Virus record (IMG/VR): IMGVR_UViG_3300026519_000005
Location: 1-38,186 of that record
DNA from: a virus
DNA: 38,186 nucleotides
Reading direction: 5' to 3' (one strand)
Positions 1 through 6,260 of this stretch are shown one piece after another. Under the pieces are notes generated by a model, which did no database searches, had not been told where the DNA came from, and saw nothing but the letters and a program-made list of their open reading frames with translations. Position 1 is the stretch's first letter, and each line of letters opens with the position of its first letter. Made by a program: the position numbers and the translations under genes.

Positions 1-127
1 AATAGATAGAACCACTATCATAATAGCCCCAGGGTTTCGTTTTTTGATTATATCATGTAATTCATCAACGAGAGGGAAAGGAGAGAAGTCATACTGGAAG
101 TTTCCAAAAATCTGATTCCCATCCTCA
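1..127. repeat. 127-bp terminal direct repeat, left copy (contig closure)
   Basis: Bases 1-127 are identical to 38060-38186. A perfect overlap of this length is typical of an assembler's largest k-mer and means the molecule is circular or circularly permuted, with a unique length of 38,059 bp. A coding frame reads straight through the join, which supports closure over a true terminal repeat. Confidence 0.95.
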
Positions 128-207
128 ATGTAAACTGCACTGAAAAAATAAGTTCTTTTTTTTTCTTTGCCACTGTCGTCGCAAATGTTAATTTCGTTGT
201 TTGTCAT
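1..207 (-). CDS. Small hypothetical protein, 5' part of a gene crossing the contig ends
   Basis: ATG is at 207-205 and the frame stays open to base 1. Joined to 38059-37991 it encodes about 91 residues ending ...SMCYE. I recognise no family. The middle is rich in Phe, Tyr and Asp, and a hydrophobic stretch (GAIMIVVLSI) sits near residues 60-70. It follows the 101-aa gene by 16 nt and overlaps the next gene's start by 8 nt, so it belongs to the early operon. Any annotation of the linear contig will miss it or call it partial. Confidence 0.7.
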   Translation of the reverse strand, partial: MTNNEINICDDSGKEKKRTYFFSAVYIEDGNQIFGNFQYDFSPFPLVDELHDIIKKRNPGAIMIVVLSI

Positions 208-223
208 CGTTGTTTGTGTTGAA

Positions 224-529
224 TTATCTTTTTCTCTTATAATTAGGTACCGACTTCTGAATTAGATCTGCATCTGCTTTTGGCAACCAGCAATAGTTGC
301 CATTTGGCCACTTCCTGAAAATCTGAATGTAGGCCTCTGATTTCAATCCTGCATAATATTCTTCAGTAAGCGCAACAGCTGAAAAATCAATGAGGCCTGC
401 ATATTTTCCACTCATCACTTTGTTTTTCCATTTTTCAACATCCTGAATACTCCAGGCTTTTAGTTTGTCTTGCTGGTTCATGTTCTTGAACCTAGTTAGC
501 GCAACATATTTACTTGTAATCTTGCTCAT
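224..529 (-). CDS. Hypothetical protein, 101 aa, early operon
   Basis: An intact ORF with ATG at 529, starting 6 nt after the stop of a 33-aa ORF. It is basic at both ends (starts MSKITSKY, ends NYKRKR) with aromatic residues in the middle (EEYYAGL, WPNGNYCWLP). No signal peptide or membrane segment is visible and I do not recognise a family. Tight spacing on both sides and the shared strand place it in the early leftward operon downstream of the replication-initiator-like gene. Confidence 0.6.
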   Translation of the reverse strand: MSKITSKYVALTRFKNMNQQDKLKAWSIQDVEKWKNKVMSGKYAGLIDFSAVALTEEYYAGLKSEAYIQIFRKWPNGNYCWLPKADADLIQKSVPNYKRKR

Positions 530-535
530 TGCTTC

Positions 536-637
536 CTATTTTTTCAAGTCGCTACGCAAATAAATAGAACCGCCTATTTCATCTATTCCTGAAAATTCTC
601 GTTTTGTTAGTTTTAAAATTTCATTAATCATTATCAT
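536..637 (-). CDS. 33-aa ORF coupled to the replication gene (TAATG)
   Basis: A short frame starting MIMINEILKLTKREF and ending SDLKK. Its ATG overlaps the TAA stop of the 429-aa gene (TAATG), and its TAG stop lies 6 nt before the ATG of the 101-aa gene. The exact fit between two genes and the overlap with the upstream stop suggest it is translated by coupling. No function can be read from 33 residues, and a chance ORF cannot be excluded. Confidence 0.4.
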   Translation of the reverse strand: MIMINEILKLTKREFSGIDEIGGSIYLRSDLKK

Positions 638-1926
638 TATTTTGAATTTAAAATTATATCGTTGATTCGTTTGTCAAAAAATTGTACGGTATCTGTACCA
701 TATTTTTTTCGTAGATTTTGCGTCAGCTCGTGGTATAGCGTTCTTTTATCTACTTTGCTGCCTGGCAGCAAAGCTTTTGAGTACTTGCTCACGGCTGCTC
801 TCATTGCTTTGCGTCGGCGATCCTTGTATTGAGTTCGTTGATGATCTTTGAGCAGTTGTTCTGTGAAAACAAATGAACCTTTCTCGTTCCTCATGTTGAA
901 ATAATAATCAGGCAATCTAGCAAATCGGTAGGGTTTGTAGTTGAACCATTTTGCCGCCAGATATATCCGCTTCATCAAAATGCCTTTCACGGCATTGTAC
1001 TGCTTTGGCGTTGCTCCCCATGCAATGTATTCGGCTAGGCCTCTGATTCCTGCCTTTTTTTGTTCATCTGACAGCCAATCATATTTTTGATTGAAAATCA
1101 GTTCCTCAGCGTAAGAGAAACAGATTGTTGCAATCAATTTCACGCTTTTGGCATCTTTTTCCGACAAATGAGCAAGTACTTCCTCAACCGTTTCGGGCAT
1201 TAACGCTGGGGGGGCGGCCGCAACAGGGGGGGCTGTAACTTGTTTCGCTTCCCCTACTGGATTTATCTTGCTTGGTTGGTAACCAGTTTCATTTGTAACT
1301 TGAATATTATTTGTCGAAGAAATTGTATTCCCAGTAGACTGAGAAAAGTTATCCACATTTTCATCAATTTCTTCTCCTTTCCTATTCTTTTCTTTATTAG
1401 TATCTTGAACAGGGTACAACCCTGTCTCTCTATGGGGCAAAGTTTGCCTATTAGATGTAAAAAAAAGGTGGTTCAAATTTGCCGAAAACGGATGTCCTTT
1501 CACGCGATTCTTCGCATCAGAGAAATACAGCACTAAAGGGTTGATCCACAGCTCGTAAGGCGCACTTGAGCCATGCCAACATTTATAAACGACCAGCCCT
1601 GCTTTCTCCATACGTTTACGGGCGTTCTTTATCGTTGTCCTGCAAACGCCAAATTCTTTGGCTAATGCACCGTTACTAGTTCGTAACGTGGGTAATTCAC
1701 CCCTTTTAAGGTTGAACATGGTCGTCTTCTTATTCGACTCGAAATTTGACCAAAACAACCTTATCATGTGCATCGTTAGATCACGCTGAAAAGCCCTTAT
1801 TTGGTTTTTAAGTGGCCTGCCTTTATTGTACTCTGCACACCACGCATCCAATAATTTTTTGCTCCTGTCTAGCCGTATCTCAAGCTTAAGGTCTGTCAAT
1901 AAATTAGTAGAATTCTGAATCATCAT
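637..1926 (-). CDS. Replication-initiator-like HTH protein, 429 aa
   Basis: A large basic protein with a winged-helix-like region near residues 85-125 (GALAKEFGVCRTTIKNARKRMEKAGLV). A linker rich in Gln, Asn, Pro and Ala follows (about 175-250), then a basic helical C-terminal half. This layout, HTH then linker then oligomerisation or partner domain, and its place as the first large gene after the lysogeny switch fit a phage replication initiator of the lambda O / RepA type. That is inferred from layout and not from a recognised family motif. Two ATGs (1926, 1923) are possible. A 9-bp hairpin ends 14 nt upstream of the start. The upstream 740 nt are gene-free and highly structured. Confidence 0.6.
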   Translation of the reverse strand: MMIQNSTNLLTDLKLEIRLDRSKKLLDAWCAEYNKGRPLKNQIRAFQRDLTMHMIRLFWSNFESNKKTTMFNLKRGELPTLRTSNGALAKEFGVCRTTIKNARKRMEKAGLVVYKCWHGSSAPYELWINPLVLYFSDAKNRVKGHPFSANLNHLFFTSNRQTLPHRETGLYPVQDTNKEKNRKGEEIDENVDNFSQSTGNTISSTNNIQVTNETGYQPSKINPVGEAKQVTAPPVAAAPPALMPETVEEVLAHLSEKDAKSVKLIATICFSYAEELIFNQKYDWLSDEQKKAGIRGLAEYIAWGATPKQYNAVKGILMKRIYLAAKWFNYKPYRFARLPDYYFNMRNEKGSFVFTEQLLKDHQRTQYKDRRRKAMRAAVSKYSKALLPGSKVDKRTLYHELTQNLRKKYGTDTVQFFDKRINDIILNSK

Positions 1927-1940
1927 TTTTGTTTTAAGAG

Positions 1941-1978
1941 TGGGTGGCCAGTATGCTAGAATAACAGTAGGCCACCCA
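1941..1978 (-). promoter_or_regulatory. 9-bp hairpin in the leader of the replication gene
   Basis: TGGGTGGCC and GGCCACCCA form a perfect 9-bp stem around a 20-nt loop and end 14 nt before the first ATG of the 429-aa gene. No U-tract follows on either strand, so it is not a simple terminator. A translational control element or a protein-binding site is possible. Confidence 0.4.
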
Positions 1979-2046
1979 TCTTGCTAGGTTATCTTTAATG
2001 TGGATCAATGATTGAGAAACAATAGATGTGAATCTTGGCTACTGGA

Positions 2047-2078
2047 TTTTGACGATCGTCGAAATGTTTGTACATTTG
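2047..2078 (+). promoter_or_regulatory. Candidate plus-strand Bacteroidota-type promoter
   Basis: TTTTG (2047-2051) is followed after 19 nt by TACATTTG (2071-2078), an exact TAnnTTTG box at the expected spacing. A 10-bp palindrome GACGATCGTC (2051-2060) abuts the -33 box. It would drive antisense transcription into the structured region and meets a terminator about 20 nt downstream. The promoter is inferred from motif match only. Confidence 0.4.
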
Positions 2079-2098
2079 ATTACACATTTTTATTTCAA

Positions 2099-2130
2099 CG
2101 GGAATAGCCACTGGCTGTTTCCGTTTTTTT
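2099..2130 (+). terminator. Intrinsic terminator, plus direction
   Basis: An 11-bp stem (2099-2109 with 2113-2123) with a 3-nt loop is followed by seven T. Two pairs are G-U only when read on the plus strand, and the T-run is on the plus strand, so it acts rightward, against the surrounding genes. Together with the promoter at 2047-2078 it would define a transcript of about 45 nt or an attenuator. Confidence 0.65.
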
Positions 2131-2242
2131 ATTCATTAACCTCATCGTAAGCATATCAAAGCTTTTTAAATTTTACAATACAATATAGTGTGAACAGTTT
2201 AGTGTTCACGGTATGTATCGTTGCTCTGTAAATGCTCTTTTG

Positions 2243-2293
2243 TGCAGGATATGGATTCGAACCAAACGATAAGCACCAACTGCCTATCCTGCA
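2243..2293 (-). ncRNA. tRNA-like element lacking an anticodon arm
   Basis: On the minus strand: a 7-bp acceptor stem (TGCAGGA at 2293-2287 with TCCTGCA at 2249-2243), then U8-A9 as in tRNA. A D-arm follows, with a 3-bp stem (GGC/GCT) and the consensus loop AGTTGGT. Five nucleotides (TATCG) then lead straight into a T-arm with loop TTCGAAT and one U-U mismatch in the stem. The T-arm abuts the acceptor strand. Total length is about 51 nt. The 17-nt anticodon arm is absent and no CCA is encoded. It could be a decayed tRNA, a tRNA mimic, or a module of the larger structured RNA. Confidence 0.6.
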
Positions 2294-2390
2294 ATTTCCT
2301 ACAGATAGAGGATAACTAACTGTAGGACACTGATACCAAGTGAGATTATTCTACTTTTAGAAGCTTGCTCACAAACAGCGATTTTTTTAA

Positions 2391-2454
2391 GGGATAGTCG
2401 GGTTGATGTCCCGAGATGTTGCTTTGAAACACCACCATCAACCTACACTATCCC
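2391..2454 (-). ncRNA. Bistable hairpin / tRNA-like fold
   Basis: The outer stem GGGATAGT/ACTATCCC is perfect (8 bp). Inside, GGTTGATG (2401-2408) can pair with CATCAACC (2436-2443), or TCGGG (2398-2402) with CCCGA (2410-2414), but not both. In the second form, read on the minus strand, a 5-bp hairpin with a 7-nt loop abuts the 3' strand of a 7-bp closing stem, as a T-arm does in tRNA, and an anticodon-arm-like hairpin (GTGTT/AACAT, 7-nt loop) can form beside it. Confidence 0.45.
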
Positions 2455-2593
2455 TATGTTTTTACAACCTATCCTCGTTAGAGGACATATAGGTTGCATA
2501 AATTTTGAAATTATTTTGTTTTTCGGGTTAAAAGCTGTGCTGCACCTTTAAAAATACAGCACAGAACCTTTAACAAAAATTATAATCCCATGG

Positions 2594-2640
2594 ATCAGCG
2601 TCAGGTGTCGCTCCTGCTGGGCATCTTTTGCCACGCTGAT
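2594..2640 (-). ncRNA. Three-way junction, tRNA-like with CCA
   Basis: A perfect 8-bp closing stem (ATCAGCGT/ACGCTGAT) encloses two hairpins, CAGG/CCTG with a 7-nt loop and GGCA/TGCC with a 5-nt loop, with no unpaired linker at either outer joint. On the minus strand the T-arm-like hairpin abuts the 3' strand, and the next bases are CCA. Like the 2243-2293 element it has no anticodon arm. Confidence 0.45.
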
Positions 2641-2668
2641 GATTAAACTCTACACGCTCTATATCTTG

Positions 2669-3016
2669 CTATAAATAATTAACTTTTGCTTCTGCTATCT
2701 TACTCGCAAGTGATTGAATATCAGTACGCCAATACATTCTTGGCTTACCCTCTTTAAACTTAGTTATCAATCCTTTTTTAATGTACTTACTAATGATTCT
2801 CACGTGATAACCACTCTCATTTATTCTTATGCCTAATAAAAGTGCCACCTCGCGGTCGTTTATCCAAGGACTGACTACCCCTTTGCGTTCGATCGCTTGA
2901 GCTAGCTGAGCGACAGCTTTCGACATAGCGTTCATTTGTTCCATGTAGGGCTGCATGAAGGCTGCCATAGCTGCTAAATCCACCGACTGTTCTATATTCT
3001 TCATATCTGCGCTCAT
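2669..3016 (-). CDS. HTH / excisionase-like DNA-binding protein, 115 aa
   Basis: The start is taken at ATG 3016 (MSADMKNIEQS); the longer frame begins at a TTG inside a hairpin. The first half is helical (AAMAAFMQPYMEQMNAMSKAVAQLAQAI). The second half, from about residue 52, has WINDREVALLLGI...RIISKYIKKGLI, resembling helix-turn-helix domains of excisionases and small phage regulators. It lies between the Cro-like gene and the structured region in the early operon. A role in excision or early control is inferred from domain type and position. Confidence 0.55.
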   Translation of the reverse strand: MSADMKNIEQSVDLAAMAAFMQPYMEQMNAMSKAVAQLAQAIERKGVVSPWINDREVALLLGIRINESGYHVRIISKYIKKGLITKFKEGKPRMYWRTDIQSLASKIAEAKVNYL

Positions 3017-3033
3017 GATTTTGCTTTTAAATA

Positions 3034-3057
3034 GCGAGCCAGCCAAGACTGACTCGC
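3034..3057 (-). promoter_or_regulatory. 9-bp hairpin before the HTH gene
   Basis: GCGAGTCAG pairs with CTGGCTCGC around a 6-nt loop. One pair is a G-U wobble only on the minus strand, pointing to the leftward mRNA. It lies 17 nt upstream of the chosen ATG and could act in translation control. There is no U-tract. Confidence 0.4.
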
Positions 3058-3078
3058 GTTAAATAAACACCTAAAACC

Positions 3079-3417
3079 CTATCTTACTTTGGCGAATGAG
3101 ACGGTGCAACCGTCGCCTTTAGCAAACGCCATTAGTTCTTTTCCTGTGAGGTTTTTAAGCCCCAATCCATAAGTTTTAATCAATGACGTAGTTGAAACAC
3201 CAATGAACTCTCCTAGTTTCTCTAACTCTACAGCATTGAAGTCCTTTGTGCCATTTTGCAAAGCCGTCCATTTGTAATTGGACGCTCCTATGAATATTCG
3301 TAGATTTTCAAAATCCTCGGCACTTAGCTTGCGCTTAGTATTGACCCAAAATTTATCTGCTCGGTTATTATCTTCCATTTTTTTATAATTATGCAGGGTA
3401 TAGCCGTGTAAAGACAT
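3079..3417 (-). CDS. Cro-like / XRE-type regulator, 112 aa
   Basis: Start at ATG 3417; the longer frame begins with TTG. Residues about 35-95 have an XRE-like layout (LRIFIGASNYKWTALQNG... LEKLGEFIGVSTTSLIKTYG), the helix-turn-helix fold of phage Cro and CI proteins, though the match is loose. It diverges from the repressor at 3576 with a shared 158-nt control region and is the first gene of the leftward early operon, which is the position of cro. Cro function is inferred from context. Confidence 0.55.
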   Translation of the reverse strand: MSLHGYTLHNYKKMEDNNRADKFWVNTKRKLSAEDFENLRIFIGASNYKWTALQNGTKDFNAVELEKLGEFIGVSTTSLIKTYGLGLKNLTGKELMAFAKGDGCTVSFAKVR

Positions 3418-3439
3418 ACCTTTATCATTCAAAAAAGAC

Positions 3440-3469
3440 TTGCTTTATTGGTAAAGTTTTTTAAATTTG
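3440..3469 (+). promoter_or_regulatory. Repressor promoter
   Basis: TTG (3440-3442), 19 nt, then TAAATTTG (3462-3469) matches the Bacteroidota primary-sigma consensus exactly. Transcription would start near 3476, leaving a leader of about 100 nt before the repressor ATG at 3576. The minus-strand counterpart is probably TTG-N20-TTAGTTTG, with its -7 box overlapping the operator at 3472-3486. Confidence 0.6.
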
Positions 3470-3471
3470 CA

Positions 3472-3486
3472 TTAGTTGCAAACTAA
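3472..3486. promoter_or_regulatory. Operator-like palindrome TTAGTT-GCA-AACTAA
   Basis: A perfect 6+6 inverted repeat with a 3-nt centre sits at the start site of the repressor promoter and over the likely -7 box of the divergent early promoter. That is the expected place for a switch operator. Confidence 0.5.
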
Positions 3487-3494
3487 AGCCGTTT

Positions 3495-3560
3495 AAATAA
3501 TTACGACAATGCAATTTTACGTACAAATTATTACAAAAACAAATTTTATCGTAATTATTT
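3495..3560. promoter_or_regulatory. Paired 12-bp inverted repeat between the switch genes
   Basis: AAATAATTACGA (3495-3506) and TCGTAATTATTT (3549-3560) are perfect inverted copies 42 nt apart in the repressor leader. They could be two operator half-sites bridged by the repressor, or a stem in the leader RNA. Confidence 0.45.
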
Positions 3561-3575
3561 GAAGATTTTTTTTAA

Positions 3576-3950
3576 ATGAAAACAACTTTCGGCAATAGGG
3601 TAGGGGAAGTTCTTAAAGCCAAAGCGCTGAAAAAGAGCGTGTTTTGTAAGATGACAGGGTTTAGTCATGTTACGTTATCCAATATCATAAATAATAAAAC
3701 ATTATTACCGAGTATCAGTATTTTGAACACAATTAGTGAACATTTCCCCGAAGTGGATATGAATTGGTTGGTGACGGGGAAAGGAAAAATGTATAGATCG
3801 ACGGCTGCGGTATTGGGAGAAATAGGAGAAGATGACAAAAGCAAATTCAACCCTGAGACAAAGGAAGCAATGAAGATGTTAATAAATACACAGCAGAAAC
3901 TTATGCTTATGATGGAGAAAGATATTGAGAGAATGCAGAAGGAGAAATAA
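3576..3950 (+). CDS. Phage repressor (XRE HTH, CI-like), 124 aa
   Basis: An N-terminal XRE-type helix-turn-helix (about residues 5-62: FGNRVGEVLKAKAL, FCKMTGFSHVTLSNIINNKTLLP) is followed by the WLVTGKGKMY motif common after the HTH in Bacteroidota XRE regulators. The C-terminus is a charged helix (MLINTQQKLMLMMEKDIERMQKEK) probably used for oligomerisation. There is no LexA-type protease domain, so induction by self-cleavage is unlikely. It is one of very few plus-strand genes and diverges from the Cro-like gene, which supports the lysogenic repressor role. Confidence 0.75.
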   Translation: MKTTFGNRVGEVLKAKALKKSVFCKMTGFSHVTLSNIINNKTLLPSISILNTISEHFPEVDMNWLVTGKGKMYRSTAAVLGEIGEDDKSKFNPETKEAMKMLINTQQKLMLMMEKDIERMQKEK

Positions 3951-3981
3951 TGATTATTAGTCAACAAAATGTCTATTATTA

Positions 3982-4494
3982 TTACCTTGTCTTCTTATTG
4001 TTTTCTACATTCATTATCTTCTTCAGAAAAGGAAATCGAACAAATAAAGTCGTTCGGACAACACCTATTATATTACGCCCTGTAATACTGCTTATGTTTT
4101 CAAGATTAGAAAACAGCTCTACAATACTTATATACAAGGCCACCACAGCCACTAAGTAATTACTTTCAAAAAATGTGGTTTCCACGACCATTACTAAAAC
4201 AATAGCAAGGCTGTATAGCAATACCTTCCCAACAGTTCTACGTAATCCCTTACTGGTTATTTTTTCTTTTCTATTGATGGCAGCCCATACGCCAGTTACC
4301 CAGTCGCATAGGACAAGTAAAACCCCTATGGCTAAAAAATGCGCAATAGGTAGCAGGTGCAGCGCGACAAAAGCACCCGATAAAGAAAAGAAAGCCTTAA
4401 GTCCGTGCGCTTTGCTTAAAGCAATAATAAAATCTTGAAAATTCATCATGTGCCGTCCAAGTTGTTTAGTGACGGTATTGTTTTTGCCTATCAT
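3982..4494 (-). CDS. Holin of the toxin secretion / phage lysis type, about 154-170 aa
   Basis: Three to four hydrophobic segments (FFSLSGAFVALHLLPIAHF, LAIGVLLVLCDWVTGVWAA, VLLYSLAIVLVMVVETTFF, LVAVVALYISIVELFSNL). The LCDWVTGVWAA...KEKITSKGLRRTVGK stretch is typical of holin family 4. It would permeabilise the inner membrane at lysis. ATG 4494 or the internal MM at 4449/4446 may be used. It is driven by a late promoter about 55 nt upstream, stands apart from the other late genes between repressor and integrase, and has no recognisable endolysin beside it. Confidence 0.75.
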   Translation of the reverse strand: MIGKNNTVTKQLGRHMMNFQDFIIALSKAHGLKAFFSLSGAFVALHLLPIAHFLAIGVLLVLCDWVTGVWAAINRKEKITSKGLRRTVGKVLLYSLAIVLVMVVETTFFESNYLVAVVALYISIVELFSNLENISSITGRNIIGVVRTTLFVRFPFLKKIMNVENNKKTR

Positions 4495-4550
4495 GCCCCT
4501 GATTTAAATTATTGAATAGTACATGTTCACAGGGATGAAGCTCTCGATAG

Positions 4551-4586
4551 TAAATATAAATGAGAACGGTATGATAATAAAGGACA
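4551..4586 (-). promoter_or_regulatory. Late promoter A (holin)
   Basis: Minus strand: TGTCCTTTA (4586-4578), 19 nt, TATATTTA (4558-4551). It shares the motif and spacing of the other late promoters. The predicted leader is about 50 nt, unlike the leaderless units. Confidence 0.6.
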
Positions 4587-4676
4587 TCAGTGTGAAGTGT
4601 TAAAAAAACGGTAATATTTGGTTTTTATATTAATGTTTTTTAATATGTGCTTGATTTATATATAAAGTTATTTCCT

Positions 4677-4940
4677 ATGAGAAAACAAGCACTAATGCTA
4701 CGAGTAGCCTACTTGCAGCGGGTGCTCCGAGATGCTCATTGTTTTGAACATCGCTTAATTTTTCTCACCCAATTGTACGTATCTATGAAAGAATTACATG
4801 ATTGTTTCGGAGATAACCTTATTGAAAAAATGGATGATCTTTTACAGCCTGAGCAGACTCAACATTTGAATTGCGCAGGTAACTCTCAAAGCTCTTTAAC
4901 GATCGCCAACCACCAAGATCAGCTATTAGTTGATGACTAA
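4677..4940 (+). CDS. Possible small protein, 87 aa, overlapping the integrase end
   Basis: Frame starting MRKQALMLRVAYLQRVLRDAH. The first 55 residues read like a real helical protein and fill an otherwise empty interval. The last 40 codons lie opposite the integrase 3' end (122-nt convergent overlap) and look less protein-like. No clear promoter precedes it. I do not recognise it; it may be a small regulator or a chance ORF. Confidence 0.35.
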   Translation: MRKQALMLRVAYLQRVLRDAHCFEHRLIFLTQLYVSMKELHDCFGDNLIEKMDDLLQPEQTQHLNCAGNSQSSLTIANHQDQLLVDD

Positions 4941-5988
4941 GTCCTTTGAGACTTAGATTGGTTGCTGCGCTCCTTCTGGCTGTGTGTGTTGTAACGAAAT
5001 TCCATTTAGGCGCAACTTTGCCGTCTTGGCTAACTTCCTGATGGATACCAGCTAAGGCGGCAATTGTTTTTAATTTCCTGTTGGCTTCCTGGTTGGTATC
5101 TCCTGATAGGTTGAAGCTTCTACGCTCTAGTATTTCCCAAGCGATTGGTTTAACAGGGATGACGCTCTTCTCTCCTGTTTTTCCTGCAATATTCTGATAG
5201 TATCTTTGTCCTTCTATTTCAAAGAAGTGGTCACGTCTGATCTTTACGCTGTCACCATACCTCAAAATAAAGTAGTAGCTTATAAGGAAGCGGTCACGTT
5301 CACGTTCTAGGCTGGTGTTGTGGCTCAAGCTAACGTCTCCTATTTGATCTATTTCATCCTGTGTTAGGTAAATCTTCTCTGTGCGTGTAGCATGGCGTTT
5401 AAAATCTCTATGCTCATGTATTTTGCAATCATGAAGCCCTCGAACTTTAGCGACACTCATTGCGGCCTTCACCATTTTGATGTGTTTAGAGAATCCTCCG
5501 TTTAGTTTGCTACCATTTGAGAGCATAAAAACCTTGAAATTTTCATAAAAGGCCATGTTTATTTCTTCGAACGCAATATCTGTTCGGCCTTCACTTTTCA
5601 TCCATGCATAAAAACGCCTGCGAAATGATTGGTAATTCTTAACGGTACCAGCCTTAAACTCTGTGATGCCGTTACCCATATCTTCGACATAGCTATCTAG
5701 GAAAGCTACAAAGCTACCTGATGCCTTTTTGTGCATTCCATTTATTGTTCCACCAGTTATCAGGAATTCAAGGGCGTGGTTTACTTCTTGCTGAATCTTA
5801 GCATTGTAAACAGATGAAAGGGGGTGGCTTTTTTTGACTAACCCTGCTTTAGCATCCCAATCTTTAGGGTGTATTTTTATTTCTAGGGATGTGTACTTTC
5901 GTGTTCCGTTGTGACGAATGTATAATTTTACATCACAAGTACCATCAGCCTGTGGCTCATAAGTCCAGAGTTTAGCTTTTACCGTCAT
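4819..5988 (-). CDS. int: Tyrosine-recombinase integrase, 389 aa
   Basis: Catalyses integration and excision between attP and the host attB. Residues 1-90 are the arm-binding N-terminus with the DVKLYIRHNGTRKYTSL signature of Bacteroidota integrases. About 93-190 is the SAM-like core-binding domain. About 205-385 is the catalytic domain, with Arg243 (ILRYGDS), HTARR (His335, Arg338), GGW at 359-361 in place of the second His, and the nucleophile Tyr370 (SFESYL). Length is normal and nothing is broken. A tRNA-end-like attP lies about 185 nt upstream, so the gene is placed as in a functional integration module. Confidence 0.92.
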   Translation of the reverse strand: MTVKAKLWTYEPQADGTCDVKLYIRHNGTRKYTSLEIKIHPKDWDAKAGLVKKSHPLSSVYNAKIQQEVNHALEFLITGGTINGMHKKASGSFVAFLDSYVEDMGNGITEFKAGTVKNYQSFRRRFYAWMKSEGRTDIAFEEINMAFYENFKVFMLSNGSKLNGGFSKHIKMVKAAMSVAKVRGLHDCKIHEHRDFKRHATRTEKIYLTQDEIDQIGDVSLSHNTSLERERDRFLISYYFILRYGDSVKIRRDHFFEIEGQRYYQNIAGKTGEKSVIPVKPIAWEILERRSFNLSGDTNQEANRKLKTIAALAGIHQEVSQDGKVAPKWNFVTTHTARRSAATNLSLKGLSHQLIADLGGWRSLKSFESYLRNSNVESAQAVKDHPFFQ

Positions 5989-6119
5989 TTCTTAACCGTT
6001 GTGTTTTGTTTCTCAACAAATGCTAAACCAATGTACTACACTTTTGTACAAAAACCTACTTTTAAGTACTATTTAATTATGATTTCATCTAATACACTAA
6101 CGCTTGTGTATCAATAAGA

Positions 6120-6149
6120 AAAGCCCTGACTATTGATAGTCAAGGCTTT
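6120..6149 (-). terminator. Terminator after the tape measure gene
   Basis: AAAGCC and GGCTTT plus TGACTAT and ATAGTCA form a 13-bp stem with one mismatch and a 2-nt loop. On the minus strand it is followed by TTTTCTTATT. It lies about 110 nt past the tape measure stop and would end the last late operon. Confidence 0.6.
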
Positions 6150-6158
6150 ACAGAATTT

Positions 6159-6191
6159 CCGTTTTAAAACGGTAGTGATCCCGACAGGATT
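6159..6191. other. Candidate attP core (tRNA 3'-end-like)
   Basis: Minus strand 6191-6173 reads AATCCTGTCGGGATCACTA, which matches the end of a tRNA: last T-loop bases, T-stem strand CCTGT, acceptor strand CGGGATC and discriminator A. A 14-bp palindrome CCGTTTTAAAACGG (6159-6172) abuts it. Phages with tyrosine integrases often carry such a tRNA end as the crossover site. Short inverted repeats between here and the integrase (around 6041-6115) could be arm sites. The tRNA cannot be named without the host. Confidence 0.5.
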
Positions 6192-6260
6192 ATCATATAT
6201 ATCACATAAAGCTGATTATCAATTAATTAAATTTAATTTTAAAAAAAACTTAACAATTAC

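Larger units (their letters stand above)
1927..2668 (-). ncRNA. Gene-free 742-nt region: candidate large structured RNA
   Basis: No convincing ORF lies here. By eye I find at least nine stems: 1941-1949/1970-1978 (9 bp), 2099-2109/2113-2123 (11 bp with two G-U), 2190-2196/2203-2209 (7), a tRNA-like fold at 2243-2293, 2298-2304/2320-2326 (7), nested 8+8 bp at 2391-2454, 2465-2472/2489-2496 with an inner 4-bp hairpin, 2535-2542/2557-2564 with an outer 6 bp, and a three-way junction at 2594-2640. About one perfect 8-bp stem would be expected by chance in this length. The tRNA-like parts read on the minus strand, the direction of the flanking early genes. Size and ornateness recall the phage-associated GOLLD and ROOL RNAs, but I make no homology claim. 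A replication origin is the main alternative. Confidence 0.55.

Noticed and set aside
1493-1501. TGTCCTTTC on the plus strand inside the replication gene
   Set aside because: No -7 box at 19 nt and no plus gene downstream; one such 9-mer is expected about 0.3 times by chance.
2243-2293. A functional tRNA gene
   Set aside because: No anticodon arm and too short (51 nt); it cannot decode.
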